This document shows positions 30,069-38,779 of a stretch of DNA of 64,000 nt, in pieces. How positions within the stretch are numbered: position 1 is the first letter of the stretch; each line of letters opens with the position of its first letter. Origin of the DNA: Polyangium mundeleinium. Its GTDB lineage: Bacteria; Myxococcota_A; Polyangia; Polyangiales; Polyangiaceae. Both the position numbers and the translations under genes were made by a program. The notes below the pieces were generated by a model that saw only the letters and a program-made list of their open reading frames with translations, was not told where the DNA came from and ran no database searches. The stretch covers positions 9,084,501 to 9,148,500 of the forward strand of contig NZ_JAQNDO010000001.1 in assembly GCF_028369105.1 (NCBI RefSeq), read 5' to 3'.

Positions 30069-31493
30069 TCAGCGACGCGAGATTTCTACGCGCCGGCCCC
30101 TGCGCGCCGCGACGGCCGCGCCGATCACGAGGCAAGCGACCCAGCCGAAGGGGCCCTCGGAGCCGCCGACGACCCGGCAGCCGCAGCCCTCGTCCTCGCC
30201 GCCGCCCGTGCCGCCGCCATCACTTCCGCCCGCGCCTCCGCTTCCGCCGTCGCCTCCGCTGCCGCCCGCGCCGCCGCTTCCGCCGCCGCCTCCGTTTCCG
30301 CCGCCGCCTCCGCTCCCGCCCGCGCCTCCTTCCCCGCCGAGCTCGTAGGCGCCGATGTCGATCGTGCCGACCGTCGTGCGTATCGCGCCGTCGTACGGGT
30401 GCACGTAACTAATCTTGGGGGTCAAATCGATCCCGCCGCCCATCCCCGGCGCCTCGCCCGCGTCCACGCAGGGCGAGCCTTCCTTCAGCCGGTAGTTGAA
30501 CCCGGCCTGGTCGACGAACATCGGGTCGCCCTGGAAGTTCTTCCCGAGGTTCGCGTTGCCCTGGTTCGTGAGCGTCCCCGGCCCGACGAAGATGTTGTTC
30601 CGGACGACCGCCGGGACGGCGCTTCCGCCGATATTGAGGAACGTGCCGCCGTTCGGGCGCTCGTTGACGAACGTGTTGTTCACGACGAAGAGCTCGGTGA
30701 TCGGGTTCGCCCCGTTCGACTCGAGGCCATAAGCGACGAGCGAGCTGTTGTCCGTGTTCGGCCCCTGCTGGACGAGGTTGCCGATGAGGAACGTCAGGCC
30801 GCCGCTCGGAATGTCGATCTCGTAGCTGCCCGTCCCGTCCTCCTGCGTGAGGCGGTTGTAGAGCACGTGGTTCTCGAGCGCGCGGCTCTTCAGGAGGTGG
30901 CCGATCTTCGAGCCGTGCGAGTAGTTGTGCTGGAAGACGAACTTCTTGACGTGGTTGATGTAGAGGTTGTGCGACTGGCCATCGCCCGCGCCGTTGTTCG
31001 CGAACTCGCTGAACTCGATCAGGATCGTGCTGTTCGGGTTGTCGCCCGCGAGGATGCCGTTCTCGTTGTCGTGGAAGTAGCTGTTGCGGACCGTGAGGTT
31101 CGCGCCTTCCTGACGGATGCCCGCGCCGTTCTTGTCCGGGACCGCGGCGCCGGTGAACTCGATGTACTCGATCACCGTGTCGTTCCCCGCGATGACCCAG
31201 GTCGCCTTGCCGCCCGCGTTTTTCCCCGCCGCGTCGATCTTCGCGACCCCACCCACGCCGCGGATCAAGAGCCCATTCTTCGACCAGGAGCAAACATCGC
31301 CGCTGTAGTCCCCGGCCGCGTCGATGTGGATCCAGTCGCCGTCCTCCGCCGCTGCGATCGCCTGGCAAGGCGTCTCGTACGTCTTCCCCGGCCCCACGCT
31401 CAGCGTCCCCGCCGACGCCGTCGACGCCGCGAGCGCGCACGGCGCCGCGACGAGAACTGCCACGAGCCCCCTCGAAATTCTCCGCATCGTCAT
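30069..31493 (-). CDS. Right-handed beta-helix surface protein with MYXO-CTERM-like anchor
   Basis: Signal peptide MRRISRGLVAVLVAAPCALA is followed by parallel beta-helix repeats (about residues 35-385: IEYIEFTGAAV, VRNSYFHDNENG, VVNNTFVNE, VRNNIFVG and so on), as in pectate-lyase/DUF1565-type proteins. A long Gly-Ser-Asn linker (GGSGGGGGNGGGGG) leads to CGCRVVGG, a membrane helix and RRGRR, a tripartite C-terminal sorting signal of MYXO-CTERM type. No catalytic Asp/Lys set of polysaccharide lyases is certain. The start is ATG 31493 with a strong GAGGAGGT, which directly follows the trpF stop. It is therefore in the trpF transcript. Confidence 0.88.
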   Translation of the reverse strand: MTMRRISRGLVAVLVAAPCALAASTASAGTLSVGPGKTYETPCQAIAAAEDGDWIHIDAAGDYSGDVCSWSKNGLLIRGVGGVAKIDAAGKNAGGKATWVIAGNDTVIEYIEFTGAAVPDKNGAGIRQEGANLTVRNSYFHDNENGILAGDNPNSTILIEFSEFANNGAGDGQSHNLYINHVKKFVFQHNYSHGSKIGHLLKSRALENHVLYNRLTQEDGTGSYEIDIPSGGLTFLIGNLVQQGPNTDNSSLVAYGLESNGANPITELFVVNNTFVNERPNGGTFLNIGGSAVPAVVRNNIFVGPGTLTNQGNANLGKNFQGDPMFVDQAGFNYRLKEGSPCVDAGEAPGMGGGIDLTPKISYVHPYDGAIRTTVGTIDIGAYELGGEGGAGGSGGGGGNGGGGGSGGAGGSGGDGGSGGAGGSDGGGTGGGEDEGCGCRVVGGSEGPFGWVACLVIGAAVAARRGRRVEISRR

Positions 31494-31506
31494 CACCAAG
31501 ACCTCC

Positions 31507-32178
31507 TCACGCTTCGTCTGCGCCGTTCGCCGTTCGCGCGGCTTCCTGCGCCGCGCGCCGAGCTTCACTCACGAACGCGCGCATCTTGCGCTCGTCCTTG
31601 AGCCCTGGCGCGGATTCGACGCCGCTCGCGACGTCGACGCCCCACGGCCGCACGACGCGCACCGCCTCGGCGACGTTGTCGGGCCCAAGCCCGCCGGCGA
31701 GTAGAAGGCGCCGCGCGCGCGCGAGTTCGACGACGAGCGCGGGATCAACACGCACGCCCGTGCCCCCCTGCTGCCCCGGGACACGCGCGTCGACGAGCAG
31801 GAGATCCCCGCCGTACCGCGCCGCGAGCGCGACGTCCTCCGCGCCGCCGATGCGCAGCGCCTTGAACGCGCGCGGCCCGAGCGCGTCGATCACCTCGGGC
31901 GGCTCGTCGCCATGGAGCTGCACGCGATCGAGGCCGACCTCCACGACGAGCTCCGCGACGCGCGCCGGATCGAGATCGGCCACGACGCCGACGATCTCCA
32001 CGCGCCCACGCGCCGCGCCCACGAGCGCACGCGCGAGCGGCACGTCGATACGACGCGGCGATCCAGAAACGAAGTTGAGGCCGATCATGTCGGCGCCCGC
32101 GGAGACGGCGGCCTCCACGTCGTCGATCCGCGTAAAACCGCAGATCTTGACGTGGAGGGCCGGGGGCGGCCGGTTCAC
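31507..32178 (-). CDS. trpF: Phosphoribosylanthranilate isomerase
   Basis: TrpF performs the Amadori rearrangement of phosphoribosylanthranilate. The 223-residue barrel begins HVKICGFTRIDDVEAAV (catalytic Cys in KICG), includes MIGLNFVSGSPRRI, LDRVQLHGDEPPE with catalytic Asp region, LLLVDARVPGQQGGTG and LLAGGLGPDNVAEAV. It starts at GTG 32178, which overlaps the response-regulator stop as GTGA. It lies 3.8 kb from trpBA, separated by two surface-protein genes. No other trp gene is in the window. Confidence 0.93.
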   Translation of the reverse strand: MNRPPPALHVKICGFTRIDDVEAAVSAGADMIGLNFVSGSPRRIDVPLARALVGAARGRVEIVGVVADLDPARVAELVVEVGLDRVQLHGDEPPEVIDALGPRAFKALRIGGAEDVALAARYGGDLLLVDARVPGQQGGTGVRVDPALVVELARARRLLLAGGLGPDNVAEAVRVVRPWGVDVASGVESAPGLKDERKMRAFVSEARRAAQEAARTANGADEA

Positions 32179-32552
32179 TCGATGCCGAGGAGCTCTTTGA
32201 CCTTGGCGATCACCTGAGGCGCCTGGATGGGCTTGGTGATGTACGCGTTCGCGCCGAGCTGGAGCGCGCGTTGCCGGTCTTCCTGCGAGCCCTCGGTCGT
32301 GATGATGATGATCGGCGTGTCCTTGTGTACCGGATCCGACCGGACACGCTTGACGAGCTTCAGCCCGTCCATGATCGGCATGTTGATGTCGGTGATGATG
32401 ACGTCGTACTTCGTCGACGCGAGCTTGCGCAGGCCGTCGACGCCGTCGTCCGCCTCCGTGACGCGCAGGTTCTTGAGCCGCGCGAGCGCGAAGACCAAGA
32501 GCTGCCGCATCATGGGCGAATCTTCGACAATCAGGCAGGAGTACTCGGCCAT
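32175..32552 (-). CDS. CheY-like single-domain response regulator
   Basis: The 125-residue REC domain has the acidic pair VEDS (residues about 9-12), the phospho-acceptor Asp in VIITDINMP (about 53), the Thr in IIITTEG and the switch Lys in YITKPI. There is no output domain. It follows the GAF gene by three bases after the stop and overlaps trpF (GTGA). A partner histidine kinase is not next to it. Single-domain regulators often act through protein contact. Confidence 0.93.
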   Translation of the reverse strand: MAEYSCLIVEDSPMMRQLLVFALARLKNLRVTEADDGVDGLRKLASTKYDVIITDINMPIMDGLKLVKRVRSDPVHKDTPIIIITTEGSQEDRQRALQLGANAYITKPIQAPQVIAKVKELLGIE

Positions 32553-32555
32553 CGA

Positions 32556-33410
32556 TCAGTCCTCCAGGTCGAGGAACGCCTGTACACCAGGCACCTTGCG
32601 ACCTGCATCGGTGAACAGCCGCGCGCTGACGAGCGCGAGGGCGGCCTGCGCGCCCAGGAGCCGGAACAGCTCACCGTCCTGGTCGTCGAAGGCCGTCTTT
32701 TGGGAAAGCGTCCCGAAGATGGCGATGACGCCGATGGGCTGGCCATCGATGAGCAGCGGTACCACCGCCGCGGGGCGCTCGACCGTGCCCTTCGAGACGT
32801 CATTCTCGGCGTCGTAGTACAGCTTGCCGGTGGAAAAAGCCCGCCCGATCGGGCCGTCGTCCACCGGTAGGGTCGCGATGTCGGCGAAGCTCTGGCCTTC
32901 CGTCGCCACCGCCACGAGCTCTTTCTTGTCGTCCGAGGCGATGTAGACACCGAACCGAGCCGCGCCGAGCAGCTGCGCCAGGAGCTCCTTGATGTTGCGG
33001 AGCACGTGGCGAACGTTCGTCGAGGAGTGAAGCTGCGAGGTCGCGACGTAGAGATTCGCGAGGCTCGCGAGCTCCGACTCCACCTCCTGATGGCGCGAGG
33101 TGTAGCGATCGCTCACCGCCTCCATCGCCACCGAGCGCTGGAGCAGCGCGTTCTTCTCCCCCTCGAGCGCCTCGATCTTCCGCACGAGATCCCGCATCGC
33201 CGTATCGCTGGCGAGGTGCGCGCGGAGCTTGCCGTTCTCGTTCTCGAGCTCCGAGAGCCGATCACGGAGACGCTCGTTCTCCTTCAGGACCTCTTCGGTC
33301 AACTGAGCGCCTTTGCGGAAGAACTGCTGGATGAACAAATCCCGCTCCCTTTTCAGGTCTTCCGGAGGCTGTTCGCTGGGCGCTTTGGATCGCCCTTCGT
33401 TGTCGCTCAT
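32556..33410 (-). CDS. Coiled-coil GAF domain protein
   Basis: From ATG 33410 (MSDNEGRSKAPSEQ) an N-terminal coiled coil of about 100 residues (KENERLRDRLSELENENGKL) leads into a GAF domain (about 130-270: LLGAARFGVYIASDDKKEL, VPLLIDGQPIGVIAIFG). It has no kinase or cyclase output. The gene runs with the CheY-like regulator, suggesting a scaffold or sensor that feeds it. The ligand is unknown. Confidence 0.85.
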   Translation of the reverse strand: MSDNEGRSKAPSEQPPEDLKRERDLFIQQFFRKGAQLTEEVLKENERLRDRLSELENENGKLRAHLASDTAMRDLVRKIEALEGEKNALLQRSVAMEAVSDRYTSRHQEVESELASLANLYVATSQLHSSTNVRHVLRNIKELLAQLLGAARFGVYIASDDKKELVAVATEGQSFADIATLPVDDGPIGRAFSTGKLYYDAENDVSKGTVERPAAVVPLLIDGQPIGVIAIFGTLSQKTAFDDQDGELFRLLGAQAALALVSARLFTDAGRKVPGVQAFLDLED

Positions 33411-33494
33411 CGTCTCCCTGGGATCTCCAGCGACCCGGACGGTAGCACGCCCGCCTCGCCGGCAGGAAGGCCCCTTCATATGGCCGGGCCAAGC

Positions 33495-34592
33495 TCATTT
33501 CTTCCGGGCGCCGGAGGCGAGGGCCGCCCAGCGCTCGAGATCCGGAGAAAGAAGGGTCGGCGTGCGCCGAAGGGCCCGTACGTCCCTCGCGCCCACGAGC
33601 AACATGACGGCACGGAGCTCGGACTCTACCTGGTCGAGGAAGGCGAGCGCACCATCCCGGCCCCCCGAATGAAGCGCCTGCAACACCGGACGAGCGATGC
33701 CCGCCGCGTGCGCTCCGAGGGCGAGGGCCTTCGCCACGTCGACGCCGCTCGCCACGCCGCCCGTCGCGATGATGCTCTTGAACCGCGGCCGCGCCTCGCG
33801 GGTGATCAGCACCGAGGCCGCCGTCGGCACGCCCCATTCCCGCAGCGTCATGCCGAGCGAGCGCTCCTGCCCCGTGGCGCGCGCCGTCTCCACCGCGACC
33901 CAGCTCGTGCCACCCGCGCCCGACACGTCCACGTGCCGCACGCCCGCCTTCGCGAGCTTCTTCGCGGTGCGCGGCCCGATCCCACAGCCCGTCTCCTTCG
34001 CGACGACCGGCACCGAGAGCTCCGCGACGAGCCGCTCGAGCGCCCCGACCACGCCCACGAAATCTCGATCCCCGCCCGGCTGCACGACCTCCTGCGCCGG
34101 GTTCAGGTGCACGCAGAGCGCGTCGGCGCCCACGGCCTCGACGAGCTCCATGACCTTCGCCGTCTCGAGGCTCTTGGCCTGCACGCCGCCGATGTTGCCG
34201 AGCACAAGCGTCGTCGGCGCCACGTCGCGCACCATGTACGTCTCGCGCGGCTCGCCCTTCAGGATCGCGCGCTGGCTGCCGAGGCCGAAGCCGTAGCCGC
34301 GCTCCTCGGCGATCCGCGCGAGCTCCCGGTTGATGCCCCGCGCGCGCTCGGTGCCTCCCGTCATCGCCGCGATCACGAGCGGCACGCGGAGCTTCTTGCC
34401 GAGCAGCTCGATCGACGTGTCGATGTCGTCGATCACGATCTCAGGCAGCGCGTCGTGCACGAGCTCGACGCCCTCGAACAGCGTCGTCTTCGCGCGGAAC
34501 CCCACGTCGCCCGTGGCGCACAGGTCGATGTGGTCGGCCTTGCGTGAGGAAATCGGCGAGGCCTGGTGCGGGAGTGTCTGGAGTTCGGTCAT
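33495..34592 (-). CDS. fni: Type 2 isopentenyl-diphosphate delta-isomerase
   Basis: This FMN enzyme interconverts IPP and DMAPP for isoprenoid synthesis. Diagnostic segments are SSRKADHIDLC at the N-terminus, MTGGTERARGINRELA, GFGLGSQRAIL, LHLNPAQEVVQPGGDRDF and VVAKETGCGIG, then GGTSWVAVETAR. Length (365) is typical. The start is ATG 34592; a longer frame adds residues of low quality. Type 2 enzymes are characteristic of myxobacteria, in line with a mevalonate-type pathway. Confidence 0.93.
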   Translation of the reverse strand: MTELQTLPHQASPISSRKADHIDLCATGDVGFRAKTTLFEGVELVHDALPEIVIDDIDTSIELLGKKLRVPLVIAAMTGGTERARGINRELARIAEERGYGFGLGSQRAILKGEPRETYMVRDVAPTTLVLGNIGGVQAKSLETAKVMELVEAVGADALCVHLNPAQEVVQPGGDRDFVGVVGALERLVAELSVPVVAKETGCGIGPRTAKKLAKAGVRHVDVSGAGGTSWVAVETARATGQERSLGMTLREWGVPTAASVLITREARPRFKSIIATGGVASGVDVAKALALGAHAAGIARPVLQALHSGGRDGALAFLDQVESELRAVMLLVGARDVRALRRTPTLLSPDLERWAALASGARKK

Positions 34593-34694
34593 TCGATCCG
34601 TCCGCCCCCTCCATGAGGCTTGGCGGTCCACGAATCAAGGGAAAGAAGCCCCATCGCTTTCGACGCCGCGCCGCTCCCGCACTAGACTGATCGC

Positions 34695-35657
34695 ATGGAT
34701 CTCCCTGCTGAACCGAGAGTCCGCTGGATCCTCCATCGCGCCGCGGCCCTGATCGAGCAAGGCGCCGAGCCCGTGCGTGGCCTCGTGCTCCCCACGGCCG
34801 ACTCCTTTCCCGATCCGTTCGACGGATCGCCGAACGCGGTGGCGAAGCTCCTCGAGCGCGTGCAAGCCCTCGCGGGACTCTCGGACCTCACGGTCGAACT
34901 CACGCTCGTCACGCCCGAAGGCGAGGCGATGAGCACGGGCTGCGGCAGCGGCGCTTGTGGCCCCGGCGGCAAGATCGAGACGCGCCTCGATCGCGTCGGT
35001 CGCCGCCCCGATGGCTCGTACGTCGTGGCCGTGGGCACGGGCGAAGTGCGTGATCCCGTGGTCCTCACGACGGCCCTCGTCCGCTCCGTGGCCTGCATGT
35101 TCATGACCGAGGCCGACGCGTACGACGGGCTCTCGGCGACCGAGCGCGAGCCCGTCACGGATCTCGCGGGCGTGCTGCTCGGCTTCGGCGTCCTGCTCGC
35201 GAACGGATCCCACGTCGTGGTGAAAGGCTGTGGCGGCGCAAAGATCCACTCCGCGACGCGCCTCACCACGAACGAGCTCACGCTCGCGCTCGCGATGTTC
35301 TGCAAGCTCTTCGGCACGGACGGCAGGGTCGCCGCGCGCCACCTCGATCCGGTCCCGCGCGAGCGCTTCGCGGAGTCCGAGACGTGGGCCCGCGCGAACG
35401 CGGCCGTCGTGCGCAGGTTGCGCGAAGATCCGGACGGCATCCGCAGCGACGCGTTCGTCCTCGATCAGGCCGAGGGATGGATGTCGCGCCTCTTCGGCTT
35501 CGGCCGCGGCAAGCGCGCGCCCACCGCCGAGGAGACGCTCTCCGAGCTCGAACGATCGATGCGCGCCACCACGCCGAAGAAGACCGTTGATCCCGAGCGC
35601 GCCAAGAAGCTCGCCGAGCTCCGCGCGCTCGTGGACGAGACCCTGGAAGGACGATGA
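34695..35657 (+). CDS. Unknown protein coupled to argH
   Basis: I do not recognise a named family. The 320-residue protein is soluble and has a conserved-looking Cys/Gly motif STGCGSGACGPGGK (about residue 80-93), then a hydrophobic core (LTTALVRSVACMFMTEADAY, LAGVLLGFGVLLANGSHVVV), CGGAKIHSATRLT and a charged C-terminal tail. The Cys motif could bind a metal or be redox active; this is speculative. Its last four bases overlap the argH start (ATGA), and coding bias is strong. Confidence 0.7.
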   Translation: MDLPAEPRVRWILHRAAALIEQGAEPVRGLVLPTADSFPDPFDGSPNAVAKLLERVQALAGLSDLTVELTLVTPEGEAMSTGCGSGACGPGGKIETRLDRVGRRPDGSYVVAVGTGEVRDPVVLTTALVRSVACMFMTEADAYDGLSATEREPVTDLAGVLLGFGVLLANGSHVVVKGCGGAKIHSATRLTTNELTLALAMFCKLFGTDGRVAARHLDPVPRERFAESETWARANAAVVRRLREDPDGIRSDAFVLDQAEGWMSRLFGFGRGKRAPTAEETLSELERSMRATTPKKTVDPERAKKLAELRALVDETLEGR

Positions 35658-37006
35658 GCGGACGACTCTGGGACAAGGGCGGCGCCACCGACGCCGCCAT
35701 GCTCCGTTACACCTCCCGCGACGACTGGAAGCTCGATCAACGCCTGCTCGCCTACGACCTCGTGGCGACGCGCGCGCACGTGCGCGGGCTCCGTCGCGTC
35801 GGCGTCCTCTCGGAAGGCGAGCTCGACGCCATGGAACGCGCGCTCGCCGAGCTCGTCCGCAGGAACGACGCCGGCGAGCTCGTGCTCACCGAAGCCGACG
35901 AGGACGGCCACACCGCGATCGAATCCGCGCTCGTCTCCATGCTCGGCGACACCGGCAAGAAGGTGCACACGGGCCGCAGCCGCAACGATCAGGTCCTCGT
36001 GGCGATGCGCCTCTACGAGCGCGACGCGATGGACGAGCTCGAAGCGCTCGTGCTCGCCGCGGCCTCCGCGCTCGTCGCGCTCGCGCGTCGCGACGAAAAG
36101 ACGCCGCTCCCCGGCTACACGCACCTCCAGCGCGCCGTGCCGAGCTCGGTGGGCCTGTGGGCGGGCTCCTTTGCGGAGGGCCTGCTCGACGCGGTCACCA
36201 TCGTCCGCGCCGCGCGTGCGCTCACCGATCGCTCCCCGCTCGGCGCCGCCGCCGGCTACGGCGTGAACCTCCCGCTCGATCGCGAGGGCGTCGCGCGCGA
36301 GCTCGGCTTCTCCGATGTCGCGTGGAATCCGCTCGGCTCGCAGACCTCGCGGGGCATCGTCGAGGCCACGCTCCTCGCCGCCGCGTGGCAGGTCATGGCG
36401 ATCGTCCGCAGGCTCGCCTGGGACCTCTCCCTCTTCACGACGAGCGAGTTCGGCTTCGTGCGCCTCCCCGACGCGTTCACCACGGGCTCGTCGATCATGC
36501 CGCAGAAGCGCAACCCCGACGTCGTCGAGCTCATGCGCGCTGCCTGCTCGATCGTGCAGGGCGCGCTTGCCGAGGTGCAGACCCTCGTCGCGCTTCCGTC
36601 CGGATATCACCGCGATCTGCAGCTCACGAAGTCGCCCGTGCTGCGCGGCCTCGACGAGACGCTCGCCACGGTCCGCCTCCTGCCGCGCCTCGTCGAGGGC
36701 CTTCGTTTTGATCACGAACGAATGCTCGCCGCGATCACGCCCGAGTGCTTCGCCACCGACCGAGCCGTCGAGCTCGCCGCCTCCGGCGTCCCCTTTCGCG
36801 AGGCCTACCGCCGCGTCGCCGACGAGATCAAAGCGCTCGCCCAGGGCGACGCGCCGGCGAGCCTCGCCGCGCGCGTCTCGCCAGGGGCGCCGGGCGATCT
36901 GCGCCTCGACCTGCTCGAAGCGCGCCTCGCGTCGTTCCACGCTCGGGGGCTGCGCTCGGACGAGCCGAGCTACGCCCCCGAACCCCCGCTCAACGCATCT
37001 CGGTAA
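35654..37006 (+). CDS. argH: Argininosuccinate lyase
   Basis: ArgH splits argininosuccinate to arginine and fumarate. The 450-residue protein has the superfamily signature GSSIMPQKRNPDVVELMR, the catalytic loop, and HTGRSRNDQV and TPLPGYTHLQRA-like segments (here KTPLPGYTHLQRAVP). It begins SGRLWDKGGATDAAML, typical of ArgH. ATG 35654 overlaps the preceding gene. Its 3' end overlaps the convergent rpiA by 17 bp. No argG is nearby. Confidence 0.95.
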   Translation: MSGRLWDKGGATDAAMLRYTSRDDWKLDQRLLAYDLVATRAHVRGLRRVGVLSEGELDAMERALAELVRRNDAGELVLTEADEDGHTAIESALVSMLGDTGKKVHTGRSRNDQVLVAMRLYERDAMDELEALVLAAASALVALARRDEKTPLPGYTHLQRAVPSSVGLWAGSFAEGLLDAVTIVRAARALTDRSPLGAAAGYGVNLPLDREGVARELGFSDVAWNPLGSQTSRGIVEATLLAAAWQVMAIVRRLAWDLSLFTTSEFGFVRLPDAFTTGSSIMPQKRNPDVVELMRAACSIVQGALAEVQTLVALPSGYHRDLQLTKSPVLRGLDETLATVRLLPRLVEGLRFDHERMLAAITPECFATDRAVELAASGVPFREAYRRVADEIKALAQGDAPASLAARVSPGAPGDLRLDLLEARLASFHARGLRSDEPSYAPEPPLNASR

Positions 37007-37682
37007 CCGCGTCCGCGCCGCCCACCAGCACCACGTCCGCCATCTCGATGAAGAGCCCCGTGTCCACGACGCCGGGGATACGCCGCGCCTCCGCGTGCGT
37101 GCGCGCCGGGTCGTCGAGCGGCGCGAAACGCGTGTCGACGATCCAGTTCATGTTGTCCGTCACAAAGGGGAACCCGTCCGCCTTCTTGCGCACGACGGGC
37201 TCGCCGCCGAGGTTCTTGAGGTGCCGCGACGCTGTCGCCACCGCGAACGGCACCACCTCGATCGGGATCGCTGTCCTCGATCCGAGCTTGTTCACGAGCT
37301 TCTCCGGCGTCACCAAAATCACGAGCCGCTCGGCCTCGTACGCGACCACGCGCTCGCGCAAGAGCGCGCCGCCGAGGCCCTTCGTCAGCGCGAGCTCCGG
37401 CGTCACCTCGTCCGCGCCGTCGAACGCCACGTCGATCCCGTGGATCTCGTCGAGCCCGACGCACTCGATCTGAAGCTTCTTCGCAAGCTCGTCCGAGCGC
37501 TTCGAGGTCGGCACGCCCCGCACGCGCAGCCCTCGGCGCACCCGCTCGCCCAGGCGCTCGATGAACGCTTCTGCGGCACGTCCCGTGCCGAGGCCAAGCG
37601 TCATGCCATCGGCCACGTGCGCGAGCGCGGCCTGTGCCACCCGATCGAGCGCGGCCGGATCCGGCCCCTGAGACATCGTCAT
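36990..37682 (-). CDS. rpiA: Ribose-5-phosphate isomerase A
   Basis: RpiA interconverts ribose-5-phosphate and ribulose-5-phosphate in the pentose phosphate pathway. Family motifs are GLGTGRAAEAFI, GVPTSKRSDELA, DVAFDGADEVTPELALTKGLGGALLRERVVA and the catalytic Lys region VTPEKLVNKLG. Its 230 residues match. ATG 37682 overlaps the stop of the PLD gene (ATGA). It is the last gene of the long PerR operon, and its stop lies inside argH. Confidence 0.95.
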   Translation of the reverse strand: MTMSQGPDPAALDRVAQAALAHVADGMTLGLGTGRAAEAFIERLGERVRRGLRVRGVPTSKRSDELAKKLQIECVGLDEIHGIDVAFDGADEVTPELALTKGLGGALLRERVVAYEAERLVILVTPEKLVNKLGSRTAIPIEVVPFAVATASRHLKNLGGEPVVRKKADGFPFVTDNMNWIVDTRFAPLDDPARTHAEARRIPGVVDTGLFIEMADVVLVGGADAVTEMR

Positions 37683-38353
37683 GCCCCGCCCTTGCTCGAT
37701 CGTGGCCCGCGCGGCAACCGCGAACGACCTTTCCCCGCGGCCTTCTTCGCCGGCGCCTTTGCGCTCGGCTTCGCGCTGCCTCCCGAACCGTCGAGCGGCG
37801 ACGGGCAAACGTCGCGCAGTCTGCAGCCTTTGCACTCTCTCCCGGACCAGATCCGATCGAACGTCTCCTGCATCTCGTCGAGCAGCACGTCGTCGTCCGT
37901 CAGGATCCCCGCCTCGAAGTTGCGGCGCCCCTCGCCCTTCGCGCCGAGCCCGGCGCCCGTCAGGTTCGCGGATCCCAGGTAAAGCGCAGCGCCGTCGACC
38001 GCGATCATCTTGAGGTGCACGCGCGGACATCGACGCATCGCGAGCCCGCCCGCGCGAAGCTCCTCGTGCCGCGCGAGCTCCTCGCGAAACGCGCGTGACG
38101 GCACACCCGCATGCAGCAATCGCAGCTCCACCCCGCTCCGCGCGAGCCCACGGAGCACCTCCAGCAGCGACACGTACCGGCCCCGCGCGCGCGCCCGTGA
38201 TCCCACGGGCGCCTCCACGCGCAGCTCCTTCACGTTCGCCGTCGCGATCCACACGCTCACGCGCGCCTTCGCGAGCACGCCCTGCACGAGCACATCGTAG
38301 TGCGCGCGATCCCGGAGCAGCCGCAGCTCGACGCGCCGGCCGCCCAGGCTCAA
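37679..38353 (-). CDS. Phospholipase D-like (single HKD) protein
   Basis: The catalytic motif HLKMIAVDGAALYLGSANLTG (H-x-K-x4-D) is present once, near residue 120, so the protein would need to dimerise to form an active site, as in Nuc-type nucleases. A Cys cluster (CKGCRLRDVC) and a Lys/Ala-rich tail follow. Substrate could be DNA, RNA or phospholipid. The start is TTG 38353 (SLGGRRVEL), which overlaps the thioesterase TGA as TTGA; longer starts run through that gene. Translation is coupled to rpiA downstream. Confidence 0.78.
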   Translation of the reverse strand: MSLGGRRVELRLLRDRAHYDVLVQGVLAKARVSVWIATANVKELRVEAPVGSRARARGRYVSLLEVLRGLARSGVELRLLHAGVPSRAFREELARHEELRAGGLAMRRCPRVHLKMIAVDGAALYLGSANLTGAGLGAKGEGRRNFEAGILTDDDVLLDEMQETFDRIWSGRECKGCRLRDVCPSPLDGSGGSAKPSAKAPAKKAAGKGRSRLPRGPRSSKGGA

Positions 38354-38775
38354 GACGACGTGGCCTCGACCGAGAGGTGCGCCGCGAGGATCGACCGCAC
38401 GTCGTCCGGCATCGGGCACGACGCCATCACGTCGAGGTTCGTCGTGACGATCGTGTGCTCCACCGTCGCGACGAGCACGGAGCCCTCGTCGCGCATCATC
38501 TGGTACCTGAGCGTCGCGCTCCGGTTGCCGAGGTGCGCCGTGCTCGTCTCGATGCGCAACACATCGCCGTACCGCGCCGGCGCGCTGAACGACATGTTCA
38601 CCTTCACCGCGGGCAAACCCACGCGGCGCTTCACGATGAGGTGCGGATATCCCCGCTCGAGCCCCGCGAAAAAGTGCTCCATCGCCTCGTGCGCGAAGCC
38701 GAGGTAGTGCCCGAAGAAGACGATCCCCGCGGCGTCGACCTCCTCGAACTTGATCGGCCGCACGAAGGCGATCAT
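38350..38775 (-). CDS. Acyl-CoA thioesterase (4HBT/YbgC-like)
   Basis: The 141-residue hot-dog protein starts MIAFVRPIKFEEVDAAGIVFFGHY, with the catalytic Asp of the YbgC/4-hydroxybenzoyl-CoA thioesterase motif. RVGLPAVKVNMSFSAPARYGD and the rest of the strand order fit. It would cleave a short or aromatic acyl-CoA. It starts four bases after the DUF3501 stop and overlaps the PLD gene by TTGA, so it belongs to the PerR operon. Substrate unknown. Confidence 0.88.
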   Translation of the reverse strand: MIAFVRPIKFEEVDAAGIVFFGHYLGFAHEAMEHFFAGLERGYPHLIVKRRVGLPAVKVNMSFSAPARYGDVLRIETSTAHLGNRSATLRYQMMRDEGSVLVATVEHTIVTTNLDVMASCPMPDDVRSILAAHLSVEATSS

Positions 38776-38779
38776 GGCT

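Noticed and set aside
27816-31601. 1261-codon plus-strand frame
   Set aside because: It runs antisense through both the M13 peptidase and the beta-helix gene, which are solid.
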